5,533 nt of DNA from an uncultured Bacteroidia bacterium (GCA_902767355.1 CACXHG010000132.1:1-5533); one strand, 5' to 3'; shown: positions 1-5,533, counted from the stretch's first letter. Made by a program: numbers and translations. The notes: a model not told the origin generated them from the letters alone.

Positions 1-24
1 CAGTATGGCTTGTGACGCTTGTCC

Positions 25-1023
25 TTACTTGCGCTTGCCGTAGATATCGTCGATACCGAACGCCCAGGGTTTGGCGATGTCCATGTCGGGGTCGGTTACC
101 GTCACGTCTATCTGCCAGTTCTTTTTCTGCAGGGCGTACCTGTCTATGAAGCCGAGGGTCTGGTCGAAGAACTTATTCATAAAGCTGGCCACCTCATGAT
201 AGCGGTCTTCGAAACGTATGCACATATACGGGTAGTTGAATTTCTCGAACCGGGCCACCAGGGCGTCGGTGCCGAAAAGGCCCATGTTGAAGACCTGTAT
301 CTTGTCGTAAACCACCAGTTCGTCTGAGGTGCCGTGCAGAAAGAGCGTGGGTGCGGGCGGCTGGACGCTCCAGCTGCACTTGCCCTTGCGGGAGAATATC
401 GCGCCTGAGAAAGATATCACGCCGGCAAAGCGGAAGCCTTCGGGCATGGCGGCCGCCAGGGCGGTGCGGTTGCCCAGCTCATAATCGGCTTGCAGGACGG
501 TCATCGCCCCGGCGCTGCTGCCCACCAGTATTATCTGCGAGGGGTCTATCCCATACTCGCCGGCATAGGTAATCAGGTGCTGCACAGCCGAAAACAGATC
601 TTCCGTGGACAGTTGCAGCGCCTTATCCAGATTGTTCGCCATCGCAAGCAGGCCGGTGTTCTTCACACCCTTGAGGCCCAGCCGGTAGTCGACGGCTGCT
701 GTCACATAGCCTGCATCGGCCAGCCGCCGGCAATATTTCACATTCCCCTTCTCCCGCTGATTATTGTCAAGAAAGCCGCCGCCATAGACAAAGACAATGC
801 ACGGGTGGCTCTCAAGCGTGTCCTTGGGAAAATACAGGTCCATGGACAGGGTGCAGGTGTCCCGCGCCGCGAAGGCCACCTCCATATCCCAGGCCGGCCT
901 GGCCTTCATTTCCATCTTTTCCGGCTTAGCCTTGCCGTAAGGTTCAAGATTCTGCTCCACTACCTGGCCGAAGGCCATGTTAAAACCTGCCAGGAGCAAA
1001 AGGGCGATTAATATTCTTTTCAT
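25..1023 (-). CDS. Secreted alpha/beta-hydrolase (carboxylesterase/lipase-like)
   Basis: A 332-residue protein predicted to hydrolyse an ester, or possibly an amide, outside the cytoplasm; the substrate cannot be told from sequence. Residues 1-19 form a signal peptide (MKR, then a hydrophobic run ILIALLLLAGF) with a probable signal peptidase I cut after Ala-Phe-Gly19. The next residue is Gln20, as is typical of Bacteroidota secreted proteins. The hydrolase core follows: an oxyanion-hole motif YGGGF (80-84) in place of the classical HGGG, the nucleophile elbow GSSAG (168-172, Ser170), the acid in HGTSDE (230-235, Asp234) and His276 in RYHEV. The triad is therefore complete and correctly ordered. 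The start ATG overlaps the stop of the upstream epimerase gene (ATGA, 1020-1023), indicating one transcript and probable translational coupling. The stop TAA is at 25-27. The fold is confident; the specific activity (esterase, feruloyl/acetyl esterase or peptidase-like) is not. Confidence 0.9.
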   Translation of the reverse strand: MKRILIALLLLAGFNMAFGQVVEQNLEPYGKAKPEKMEMKARPAWDMEVAFAARDTCTLSMDLYFPKDTLESHPCIVFVYGGGFLDNNQREKGNVKYCRRLADAGYVTAAVDYRLGLKGVKNTGLLAMANNLDKALQLSTEDLFSAVQHLITYAGEYGIDPSQIILVGSSAGAMTVLQADYELGNRTALAAAMPEGFRFAGVISFSGAIFSRKGKCSWSVQPPAPTLFLHGTSDELVVYDKIQVFNMGLFGTDALVARFEKFNYPYMCIRFEDRYHEVASFMNKFFDQTLGFIDRYALQKKNWQIDVTVTDPDMDIAKPWAFGIDDIYGKRK

Positions 1024-2168
1024 AACTTTTCAAAAGGTTTCAGGGGTTCGGCCCCTATTCCGGGTCTATCGTTGAGTGTAATTTTTCCATTGGTAAGCCG
1101 CATTCCATCGAAGCAGTCGTTGCTCAGCAGGATGTTGCCGTCCAGGTCGGCCCAGCGCGCCAGCGGCGACAGCTGTGCGGCAGCAGAAATCGCAGCCGAG
1201 GTCTCGGTCATGCAGCCCAGCATCACCTCCATACCCAAAGCGCGTGCCACAGTGGCCATTTTGTGTGCCTCGCGCATTCCGGTGCATTTCATCAGCTTGA
1301 TGTTGATGCCGTGGTAGGCGCCTTTCAGGCGGGGGATGTCGGCCAGGCGCTGGCAGGCTTCGTCGGCAATCACGGGCAGCGGGCTGCGCTCGGTGATCCA
1401 GGCGGCAGCGTCCAGGTCTTCCTTGGCCATGGGCTGCTCCACCAGGCAGACATTCCGCTCCGCGAGCCAGTTTATCATGTCCAAAGCCATCTCCTTGCTC
1501 TTCCAGCCCTGGTTGGCATCAACGCAGATAACCGTATCCAGACGGGCGCGGATAAGATTGACCATGCGCTTGTCTTCCTGCTCGCCCATGCCCAGTTTGA
1601 CCTTGACGACCTTGGTCCAGGAGGCCTCCGTGATTTTCTCGTTCACAATATCGTCGCTCGCATCATAGCCTATGGTGTAGGACGTGCAGGGCGTATTCTC
1701 CCTGTCAAGCCCCCACAGCTGCCACCACGGGCGACCCAGAATCTTGCCCACGAGGTCGTGCAGGGCGATGTCCACGGCGGCTTTGGCGGCCGTGTCGCGC
1801 ATCGAGAGGGCATCCACCTCGGAGAGTAGATCTTCCATGCGGAAGGGGTCTCTGTGGCGCGGCAGCACCTGCTCGCTCACTTTCTGTAAAAATGCCGTCA
1901 CGCTCTCCGTGCTTTCGCCAAGATACTGCGGCATGGCGGCTTCTCCATAGCCGACATAATCTTTCCAGCGCAGCCTGGTCAGCACCAGCGGCGTCTGCGT
2001 GCGGGAATAGGTGGCGATGGTAAAGGTGTATTTCAGCTGCCCCGTGTATGGCCGCCAGTCCAGCACGAGGGCGTCCGTGCCGCCGCCTGAAGCGGGCACT
2101 TTGCAGCCCGGCAGCGCCGCAGCGGCCGCCAGTGCGGCAGAGGTCTTTATGAAATCGCGTCTGAGCAT
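1020..2168 (-). CDS. Exported dipeptide epimerase (L-Ala-D/L-Glu type, enolase superfamily)
   Basis: A 382-residue enzyme of the muconate-lactonizing subgroup of the enolase superfamily, predicted to epimerise dipeptides such as L-Ala-L/D-Glu from peptidoglycan turnover. The N-terminal capping domain spans roughly residues 33-155 and the TIM barrel roughly 160-370. Visible active-site elements are the KVK motif (189-191, Lys191 as one general acid/base), metal ligands in VDANQGW (Asp217), EQP (Glu244) and ADE (Asp269), the second catalytic Lys291 in NIKLMK, and LDGN with Asp341/Asp343. That DxD pair is known in this family to bind the substrate amino group, which favours dipeptide epimerase over muconate cycloisomerase or o-succinylbenzoate synthase. 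The N-terminus carries RRDFIK (3-8), an Ala-rich hydrophobic stretch and LPGC (19-22), i.e. a twin-arginine signal with a likely lipobox at Cys22. The ATG at 2168 is chosen because this signal begins right after it and the next in-frame Met is near residue 80. It is the first gene of the leftward pair. Exact dipeptide specificity is inferred. Confidence 0.91.
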   Translation of the reverse strand: MLRRDFIKTSAALAAAAALPGCKVPASGGGTDALVLDWRPYTGQLKYTFTIATYSRTQTPLVLTRLRWKDYVGYGEAAMPQYLGESTESVTAFLQKVSEQVLPRHRDPFRMEDLLSEVDALSMRDTAAKAAVDIALHDLVGKILGRPWWQLWGLDRENTPCTSYTIGYDASDDIVNEKITEASWTKVVKVKLGMGEQEDKRMVNLIRARLDTVICVDANQGWKSKEMALDMINWLAERNVCLVEQPMAKEDLDAAAWITERSPLPVIADEACQRLADIPRLKGAYHGINIKLMKCTGMREAHKMATVARALGMEVMLGCMTETSAAISAAAQLSPLARWADLDGNILLSNDCFDGMRLTNGKITLNDRPGIGAEPLKPFEKL

Positions 2169-2203
2169 AATGCAAATTTATTAAAATTTTCTTTTGTCAA
2201 CTA
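2169..2203 (-). promoter_or_regulatory. Probable Bacteroidota promoter for the epimerase-esterase pair
   Basis: On the minus strand, TAAATTTG (2180 down to 2173) matches the Bacteroidota -7 consensus TAnnTTTG exactly and is followed by CATT and then the epimerase ATG at 2168. The -33 element is weak: the nearest candidate is GTTG at 2201-2198, 17 nt upstream instead of about 19. If the usual box-to-start distance holds, transcription starts at or within a base or two of the ATG, giving a leaderless mRNA. The start site itself is inferred. Confidence 0.55.
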
Positions 2204-2224
2204 TTAGCCGTAACTTCGCAGTCC
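2188..2224 (+). promoter_or_regulatory. Probable Bacteroidota promoter for purA-dxs
   Basis: TAACTTCG (2211-2218) matches the -7 consensus TAnnTTTG with one mismatch. It is followed by CAGTCC, the same bases that follow the tRNA promoter near the right end of the window. A weak -33 candidate, TTTC (2188-2191), lies 19 nt upstream; a better TTTG (2193-2196) is only 14 nt away. Transcription would start near 2223, giving a leader of about 36 nt before purA. This promoter overlaps the oppositely directed epimerase promoter, so the two may interfere. Confidence 0.5.
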
Positions 2225-2236
2225 GCACAAAAAAAG

Positions 2237-2258
2237 AATAGAATCTTAATAGAATCCT
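2237..2258 (+). repeat. Two tandem 11-bp direct repeats in the purA leader
   Basis: AATAGAATCTT (2237-2247) is followed immediately by AATAGAATCCT (2248-2258), identical at 10 of 11 positions and ending directly before the purA ATG. The 11-bp period is close to one helical turn. No Shine-Dalgarno sequence is visible here, so the AT-rich repeat occupies the ribosome-binding stretch. It could be a regulator or ribosome contact site, or chance in AT-rich DNA. Confidence 0.6.
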
Positions 2259-3527
2259 ATGAAATTAGATGTAGTATTGGGCCTGCAGTGGGGCGACGAG
2301 GGAAAAGGCAAGATTGTTGACGTTCTGGCAGAGACCTATCAGGTCATCGCCCGATTCCAGGGAGGTCCCAACGCGGGACATTCAATCCATTTTGACGGCA
2401 AAAAGTATGTTCTCAGGAGCGTCCCCAGCGGCGTTTTCAGAAAAGGTACGGTAAATATCGTGGGCAGCGGCGTGGTGCTCGACCCCATAACTTTCCGCAG
2501 CGAATGCGAGGCCATCGAGGCAGCCGGAGTACCCCTGCACGAGCGCCTGTACATTTCCAAGAAAGTACACTTGATCCTTCCCACCCACAAGATTATCGAT
2601 GCTGCGCAGGAGGCCTCCAAGGGCAAGTCCAAAATCGGCTCCACCCTCAAGGGCATCGGCCCCACCTACACCGACAAGGTCAGCCGCGTCGGCCTCAGGG
2701 TCGGCGACACCCTGGCAGCCAATTTCAAGGAGCGCTTCGACGCCCTCAAAGCCAAACACATAGAGTATCTCAAGCAGTTCGACTTTGAATACAACGCCGA
2801 AGAGCACGAGGCCGAGTGGATGGAGGCGATAGACTATCTTAAGAAATTCAGGCTGATAGACGGCGAATATTTCGCCAACGAATGCCTGGAGAACAACAAG
2901 AAGATACTTGCAGAGGGCGCGCAGGGCAGCATGCTGGACATAGATTTCGGCTCCTACCCCTTCGTGACCTCTTCCAATACCATCTGCCCCGGCGCCTGCG
3001 TGGGCCTGGGCATAGCTCCCCGCAAGGTAGGACGCGTGTACGGCATTTTCAAGGCCTACTGCACCCGCGTGGGCAGCGGCCCCTTCCCCACCGAGCTCTT
3101 CGACGAGACCGGCGAGATGCTGCGCAACAAAGGCTATGAGTTCGGAGCCGTTACAGGGCGTCCCCGCCGCTGCGGCTGGCTGGACCTGGTGGCCCTCAAG
3201 TATGCCATCATGCTCAATGGCGTCACCGACCTGATCATGATGAAGGCCGACGTCATGGATGAGTTCGACACCATAAAGGTAGCCACCAGCTACATTGTGG
3301 ACGGCGAACCCTGCAAGATATTCCCCTTCGACACCCAGGCCGACATACAGCCGGTTTACAAGGAGTTCAAGGGCTGGCGCAAGAGCATAGGGGCGATGCG
3401 TTCCGAGAGCGAGCTCCCCTACGAATTCAAGGTACTGCTCAAATTCATAGAAGACGAGCTCCAGATTCCCGTCAAAATCATTTCTGTCGGTCCAGACCGC
3501 GAGCAAACCATTGTAAGGGAAGACTAA
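2259..3527 (+). CDS. purA: Adenylosuccinate synthetase
   Basis: A 422-residue cytoplasmic enzyme that joins IMP and L-aspartate using GTP to make adenylosuccinate, the first committed step to AMP. The length is normal for the bacterial family. Diagnostic motifs run end to end: GLQWGDEGKGK (8-18) with catalytic Asp13; GGPNAGHS (35-42) with catalytic His41; the IMP-binding segment IGSTLKGIGPTYTDK (126-140); EGAQGSMLDIDFGSYPF (219-235); the TRVGSGPFPTE segment (269-279); GAVTGRPRRCGWLD (296-309), the Asp-binding/Arg-rich loop; and SVGPDREQTI (409-418) for the guanine base. All key residues are intact. The ATG at 2259 begins the conserved start MKLDVVLGLQWG, so the start is secure despite the lack of a Shine-Dalgarno sequence. 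It is the first gene of the rightward unit. Its stop TAA (3525-3527) is followed without any spacer, and in the same frame, by dxs. Confidence 0.98.
   Translation: MKLDVVLGLQWGDEGKGKIVDVLAETYQVIARFQGGPNAGHSIHFDGKKYVLRSVPSGVFRKGTVNIVGSGVVLDPITFRSECEAIEAAGVPLHERLYISKKVHLILPTHKIIDAAQEASKGKSKIGSTLKGIGPTYTDKVSRVGLRVGDTLAANFKERFDALKAKHIEYLKQFDFEYNAEEHEAEWMEAIDYLKKFRLIDGEYFANECLENNKKILAEGAQGSMLDIDFGSYPFVTSSNTICPGACVGLGIAPRKVGRVYGIFKAYCTRVGSGPFPTELFDETGEMLRNKGYEFGAVTGRPRRCGWLDLVALKYAIMLNGVTDLIMMKADVMDEFDTIKVATSYIVDGEPCKIFPFDTQADIQPVYKEFKGWRKSIGAMRSESELPYEFKVLLKFIEDELQIPVKIISVGPDREQTIVRED
3514..3520 (+). promoter_or_regulatory. Shine-Dalgarno-like site for dxs inside the end of purA
   Basis: TAAGGGA matches the 5' half of the Shine-Dalgarno consensus (TAAGGAGG) and ends 7 nt before the TTG start at 3528. 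It lies within the last purA codons. This supports TTG 3528 as the dxs start and suggests re-initiation by ribosomes finishing purA. Bacteroidota generally rely little on such sites, so its role is inferred. Confidence 0.45.
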
Positions 3528-5408
3528 TTGTACTCAATCCTTGACAAAATAGACTCCCCGAAGGACCTCAAGCCTTTGGACCTGAAGCAGTTGGAGCAGC
3601 TCTGCAAAGAGTTGAGGGAATATATTGTGGAGTGCTGTTCGCACAACCCCGGCCACATAGGCTCCAGCCTGGGCGCGGTGGAGATCGCCGTGGCCCTGCA
3701 CAAGGTGCTGGACACTCCCAAGGACAAGATAGTCTGGGACGTCGGCCACCAGGCCTACGCCCACAAGATAATCACCGGACGCCGCCTGGCTTTCCAGCAT
3801 AACCGCGAAAAAGGCGGCATTTCCGGCTTCACGAAGCGCTCTGAGAGCGAATACGACAGTTTCGGCGCAGGACACGCCTCCACCTCCATTTCAGCGGCGC
3901 TGGGGCTGGCCGTCGCCGACGAACTGCAGGGCATAGACGCCTGCCACGTGGCCGTCATTGGCGACGGGGCGATGTCCGGAGGCCTGGCCTTCGAAGGCCT
4001 GAACAATGCCGGCAGCCGCAAGAGCAATCTGCTGGTGATACTCAACGACAACCGTATCTCCATAGACCTGCCGGTAGGCGCCCTGCACCGCCATCTGATG
4101 CGCATCACCTCCGGAGCCGGCTACAACCGGCTCAAGAACAGTATATGGAACCGGCTGGGTGCCGGCAAGTTCAGGGAATTTCTGCAGGCCCTGACCCGCA
4201 GCACCAAAAAATTCCTGCTGCACAACAGCCAGACCGTGTCCATGTTCGACTCCCTGGGCTTCAGATATTTCGGCCCCATCGACGGCAACGACCTGGGGCA
4301 GGTCATTCCTATGCTGGAAAGGCTCAAGAAGATAGGCGGGCCCAAGATCCTGCATCTTGTCACCGTAAAGGGCAAGGGCTACAAACCCGCCGAAGACAAC
4401 CCTGAGGTGTGGCACGCCCCGGGAATGTTCGACCCTGAAACCGGAGAGCAAAGCCATTCCAGCGCCAAGGCGGACAAGTATCAGACGGTATTCGGGCAGA
4501 CTCTCACGGAGCTGGCCGCCGCCGACAGCCGCATAGTGGGCATCACCCCTGCCATGCTGCGCGGCAGCAGCCTGGACATCATGAAGAAGGCCTTCCCCGA
4601 AAGGGTTTTCGACGTAGGCATTGCCGAAGGGCACGCCGTCACCTTCTCTGCCGGTCTGGCCGCCGCCGGAATGCTGCCGTTCTGCAACATATATTCCACC
4701 TTCATGCAGCGCGCCTGGGACAATGTAGTGCACGACGTGGCCCTGCAGAAGCTCAAAGTCGTATTGTGCCTGGACCGCGCCGGGCTTGTGGGCGAAGACG
4801 GCGCCACCCATCAGGGAGTGTTCGACATGGCTGCCTTCCGCAGCATACCTAACCTTGCGATAGCTTCTCCGCTGAACGAAGTCCAACTCAGGAATCTGCT
4901 CTACAGCGCCGCCCAGAGCGACTATCCCGCCACCATAATAAGATATCCCCGCGGATGCGGCGAAGGCACCCCCTGGCGGGGCGCTCCGTTTGAGAAGATA
5001 AGCCTGGGCAAGGCCGTCACCCTCAATGAGGGCAGCCAGCTTGCCATATTATCTATAGGTCCCATAGGTAATCTGTGCACCAAAGCCGTCCGGCAGGTCC
5101 GGCAGCGCTTAGGCAAGGACATCCTGCACATCGACATGCGCTTCCTCAAGCCCATTGACACCGAAGCACTTGAAAAAGCCTGCGCGGCGGCATCCGTAAT
5201 AATAACGGTAGAAGACGGGACAGTCATGGGAGGGCTGCACGGCGCGGTGAGCGAATACACATCCCTGCACCACCCCGACATCAAGGTGGAAGCCATCGGA
5301 GTGCCGGACAGATTCATCGAGCAGGCCAGCGTTGCCGAGCAGTATGCCGAATGCGGAATGGGCTGGGAAAATATCCTCGAAAAAGTTCAGGAATTTTTTG
5401 GCAATTAA
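3528..5408 (+). CDS. dxs: 1-deoxy-D-xylulose-5-phosphate synthase
   Basis: A 626-residue cytoplasmic thiamine-diphosphate enzyme (the E. coli enzyme has 620) that condenses pyruvate with glyceraldehyde 3-phosphate, releasing CO2. It is the entry step of the MEP isoprenoid pathway and a source for thiamine and pyridoxal synthesis. Seen in order: GHIGSSLG (42-49, His43), DVGHQAY (71-77, His74), GAGHAST (113-119), the ThDP/Mg motif from GDGAMSGG (145-152) to NDN (173-175), KGKGY (281-285), WHAPG (295-299, His296), IAEGHAVTF (365-373, catalytic Glu367), IYSTF (388-392), DRAGLVGEDGATHQG (416-430, Asp424, His428), RYPRG (472-476) and MRFLKPID (537-544). AEGHAVT and WHAPG are Bacteroidota-like variants. 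The usual GPxDGHD reads GPIDGND (249-255). The start is TTG 3528: homology reaches residues 4-14, no ATG or GTG is available, and the preceding in-frame codon is the purA stop. It is probably co-transcribed with purA. Confidence 0.97.
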   Translation: MYSILDKIDSPKDLKPLDLKQLEQLCKELREYIVECCSHNPGHIGSSLGAVEIAVALHKVLDTPKDKIVWDVGHQAYAHKIITGRRLAFQHNREKGGISGFTKRSESEYDSFGAGHASTSISAALGLAVADELQGIDACHVAVIGDGAMSGGLAFEGLNNAGSRKSNLLVILNDNRISIDLPVGALHRHLMRITSGAGYNRLKNSIWNRLGAGKFREFLQALTRSTKKFLLHNSQTVSMFDSLGFRYFGPIDGNDLGQVIPMLERLKKIGGPKILHLVTVKGKGYKPAEDNPEVWHAPGMFDPETGEQSHSSAKADKYQTVFGQTLTELAAADSRIVGITPAMLRGSSLDIMKKAFPERVFDVGIAEGHAVTFSAGLAAAGMLPFCNIYSTFMQRAWDNVVHDVALQKLKVVLCLDRAGLVGEDGATHQGVFDMAAFRSIPNLAIASPLNEVQLRNLLYSAAQSDYPATIIRYPRGCGEGTPWRGAPFEKISLGKAVTLNEGSQLAILSIGPIGNLCTKAVRQVRQRLGKDILHIDMRFLKPIDTEALEKACAAASVIITVEDGTVMGGLHGAVSEYTSLHHPDIKVEAIGVPDRFIEQASVAEQYAECGMGWENILEKVQEFFGN

Positions 5409-5427
5409 AAAAAACCGCCTATATTTG
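5397..5427 (+). promoter_or_regulatory. Consensus Bacteroidota promoter for tRNA-Thr
   Basis: TTTG (5397-5400), a 19-nt spacer and TATATTTG (5420-5427) give a full match to the Bacteroidota -33/-7 pattern. The spacer contains a run of eight A (5407-5414). The -33 box lies within the final Phe-Phe-Gly codons of dxs. Transcription would start around 5432, about 23 nt before the mature tRNA 5' end. This implies the tRNA is expressed independently of purA-dxs. Confidence 0.8.
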
Positions 5428-5454
5428 CAGTCCCGAAAAAGAGCGCAGCTATAG

Positions 5455-5527
5455 GCCGATATAGCTCAGTCGGTAGAGCAGCTGTTTTGTAAACAGCAGG
5501 TCGGGGGTTCGAATCCGTCTATCGGCT
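5455..5527 (+). tRNA. tRNA-Thr (anticodon UGU)
   Basis: A full 73-nt cloverleaf can be drawn. The acceptor stem 5455-5461 pairs with 5520-5526 at all seven positions; the D-stem is GCTC/GAGC (5464-5467 with 5476-5479); the anticodon stem is GCTGT/ACAGC (5481-5485 with 5493-5497) with loop TTTGTAA. The anticodon is TGT at 5488-5490, reading ACA (Thr). The variable loop is five bases (5498-5502) and the T-loop is TTCGAAT (5508-5514). The T-stem GGGGG/CCGTC contains one G-G mismatch (5505 with 5517) and one G-U pair. The discriminator is T5527 and no CCA is encoded, so the end must be added enzymatically. The sequence after 5527 is too short to show whether more tRNA genes follow. Confidence 0.95.
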
Positions 5528-5533
5528 CACACA

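Noticed and set aside
1..24. Possible terminator or gene end left of the esterase stop
   Set aside because: Only 24 bases are present, with no hairpin and T-run or recognisable coding signal.
490..1011. Open frame of 173 codons on the plus strand opposite the esterase gene
   Set aside because: Antisense shadow of a gene with a complete catalytic triad and signal peptide; no independent support.
1263..1829. Open frame of 188 codons on the plus strand opposite the epimerase gene
   Set aside because: It mirrors conserved epimerase codons and shows no family motif of its own.
2183..2190. AAAATTTT palindrome in the divergent region as an operator
   Set aside because: It is short and expected by chance in such AT-rich DNA; no second half-site or spacing pattern supports it.
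2382..3506. Long open frame (374 codons) on the minus strand opposite purA
   Set aside because: It lies entirely inside a certain purA gene. Its translation is rich in Val, Gly, Ala and Leu without recognisable motifs, as expected from the antisense of GC-rich codons.
3891..4886. Long open frame (331 codons) on the minus strand opposite dxs
   Set aside because: It is antisense to conserved dxs motifs, has no recognisable domain, no promoter and no plausible operon partner; it is a codon-bias shadow.
5393..5419. Possible terminator after dxs (T-run, GGC...GCC, A-run)
   Set aside because: Only an A-T stem or a 3-bp GGC/GCC stem can be drawn and no U-run follows on the plus strand. The elements are better explained as the tRNA promoter.

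Overview
This window looks like a chromosomal housekeeping segment from a GC-rich member of the Bacteroidota, most likely order Bacteroidales (an Alistipes-like or uncultured relative is plausible, but the genus is a guess). Four things support this. The promoters match the Bacteroidota -33/-7 pattern (TTTG, about 19 nt, TAnnTTTG) rather than the classical -35/-10 pattern. The PurA and DXS proteins read like Bacteroidales versions (DXS has AEGHAVTF and WHAPG; PurA ends its nucleotide-binding motif SVGPDREQTI). A secreted protein has Gln directly after its predicted signal peptidase site. The tRNA gene does not encode CCA. Coding DNA is GC-rich while the intergenic stretches are AT-rich.

Layout. 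On the minus strand, reading leftward from a divergent 90-bp promoter region, lie an exported dipeptide epimerase of the enolase superfamily (2168 to 1020) and a secreted alpha/beta-hydrolase (1023 to 25). They overlap by 4 bp (ATGA) and so form a tight two-gene unit. On the plus strand, reading rightward from the same region, lie purA (adenylosuccinate synthetase, 2259-3527) and dxs (1-deoxy-D-xylulose-5-phosphate synthase, 3528-5408). They abut with no intergenic base and share one reading frame, separated only by the purA stop codon. A tRNA-Thr(UGU) gene follows at 5455-5527, with its own consensus promoter whose -33 box lies inside the last dxs codons.

How the genes work together. The left unit probably handles peptides or esters in the cell envelope: the epimerase has the residues expected of L-Ala-D/L-Glu-type dipeptide epimerases, which salvage peptidoglycan peptides, and the hydrolase carries a complete Ser-Asp-His triad. 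The right unit supplies AMP (purA) and isoprenoid, thiamine and pyridoxal precursors (dxs). These pathways are not directly linked, so the co-transcription is probably organisational.

I see no mobile element, CRISPR array, phage gene or clearly new system. The points worth a second look are the arrangement of expression signals (in-frame purA/dxs junction with a TTG start, a probably leaderless epimerase mRNA, a tRNA promoter embedded in dxs), a T-stem mismatch in the tRNA, a tandem repeat in the purA leader, and the export signal on the epimerase.
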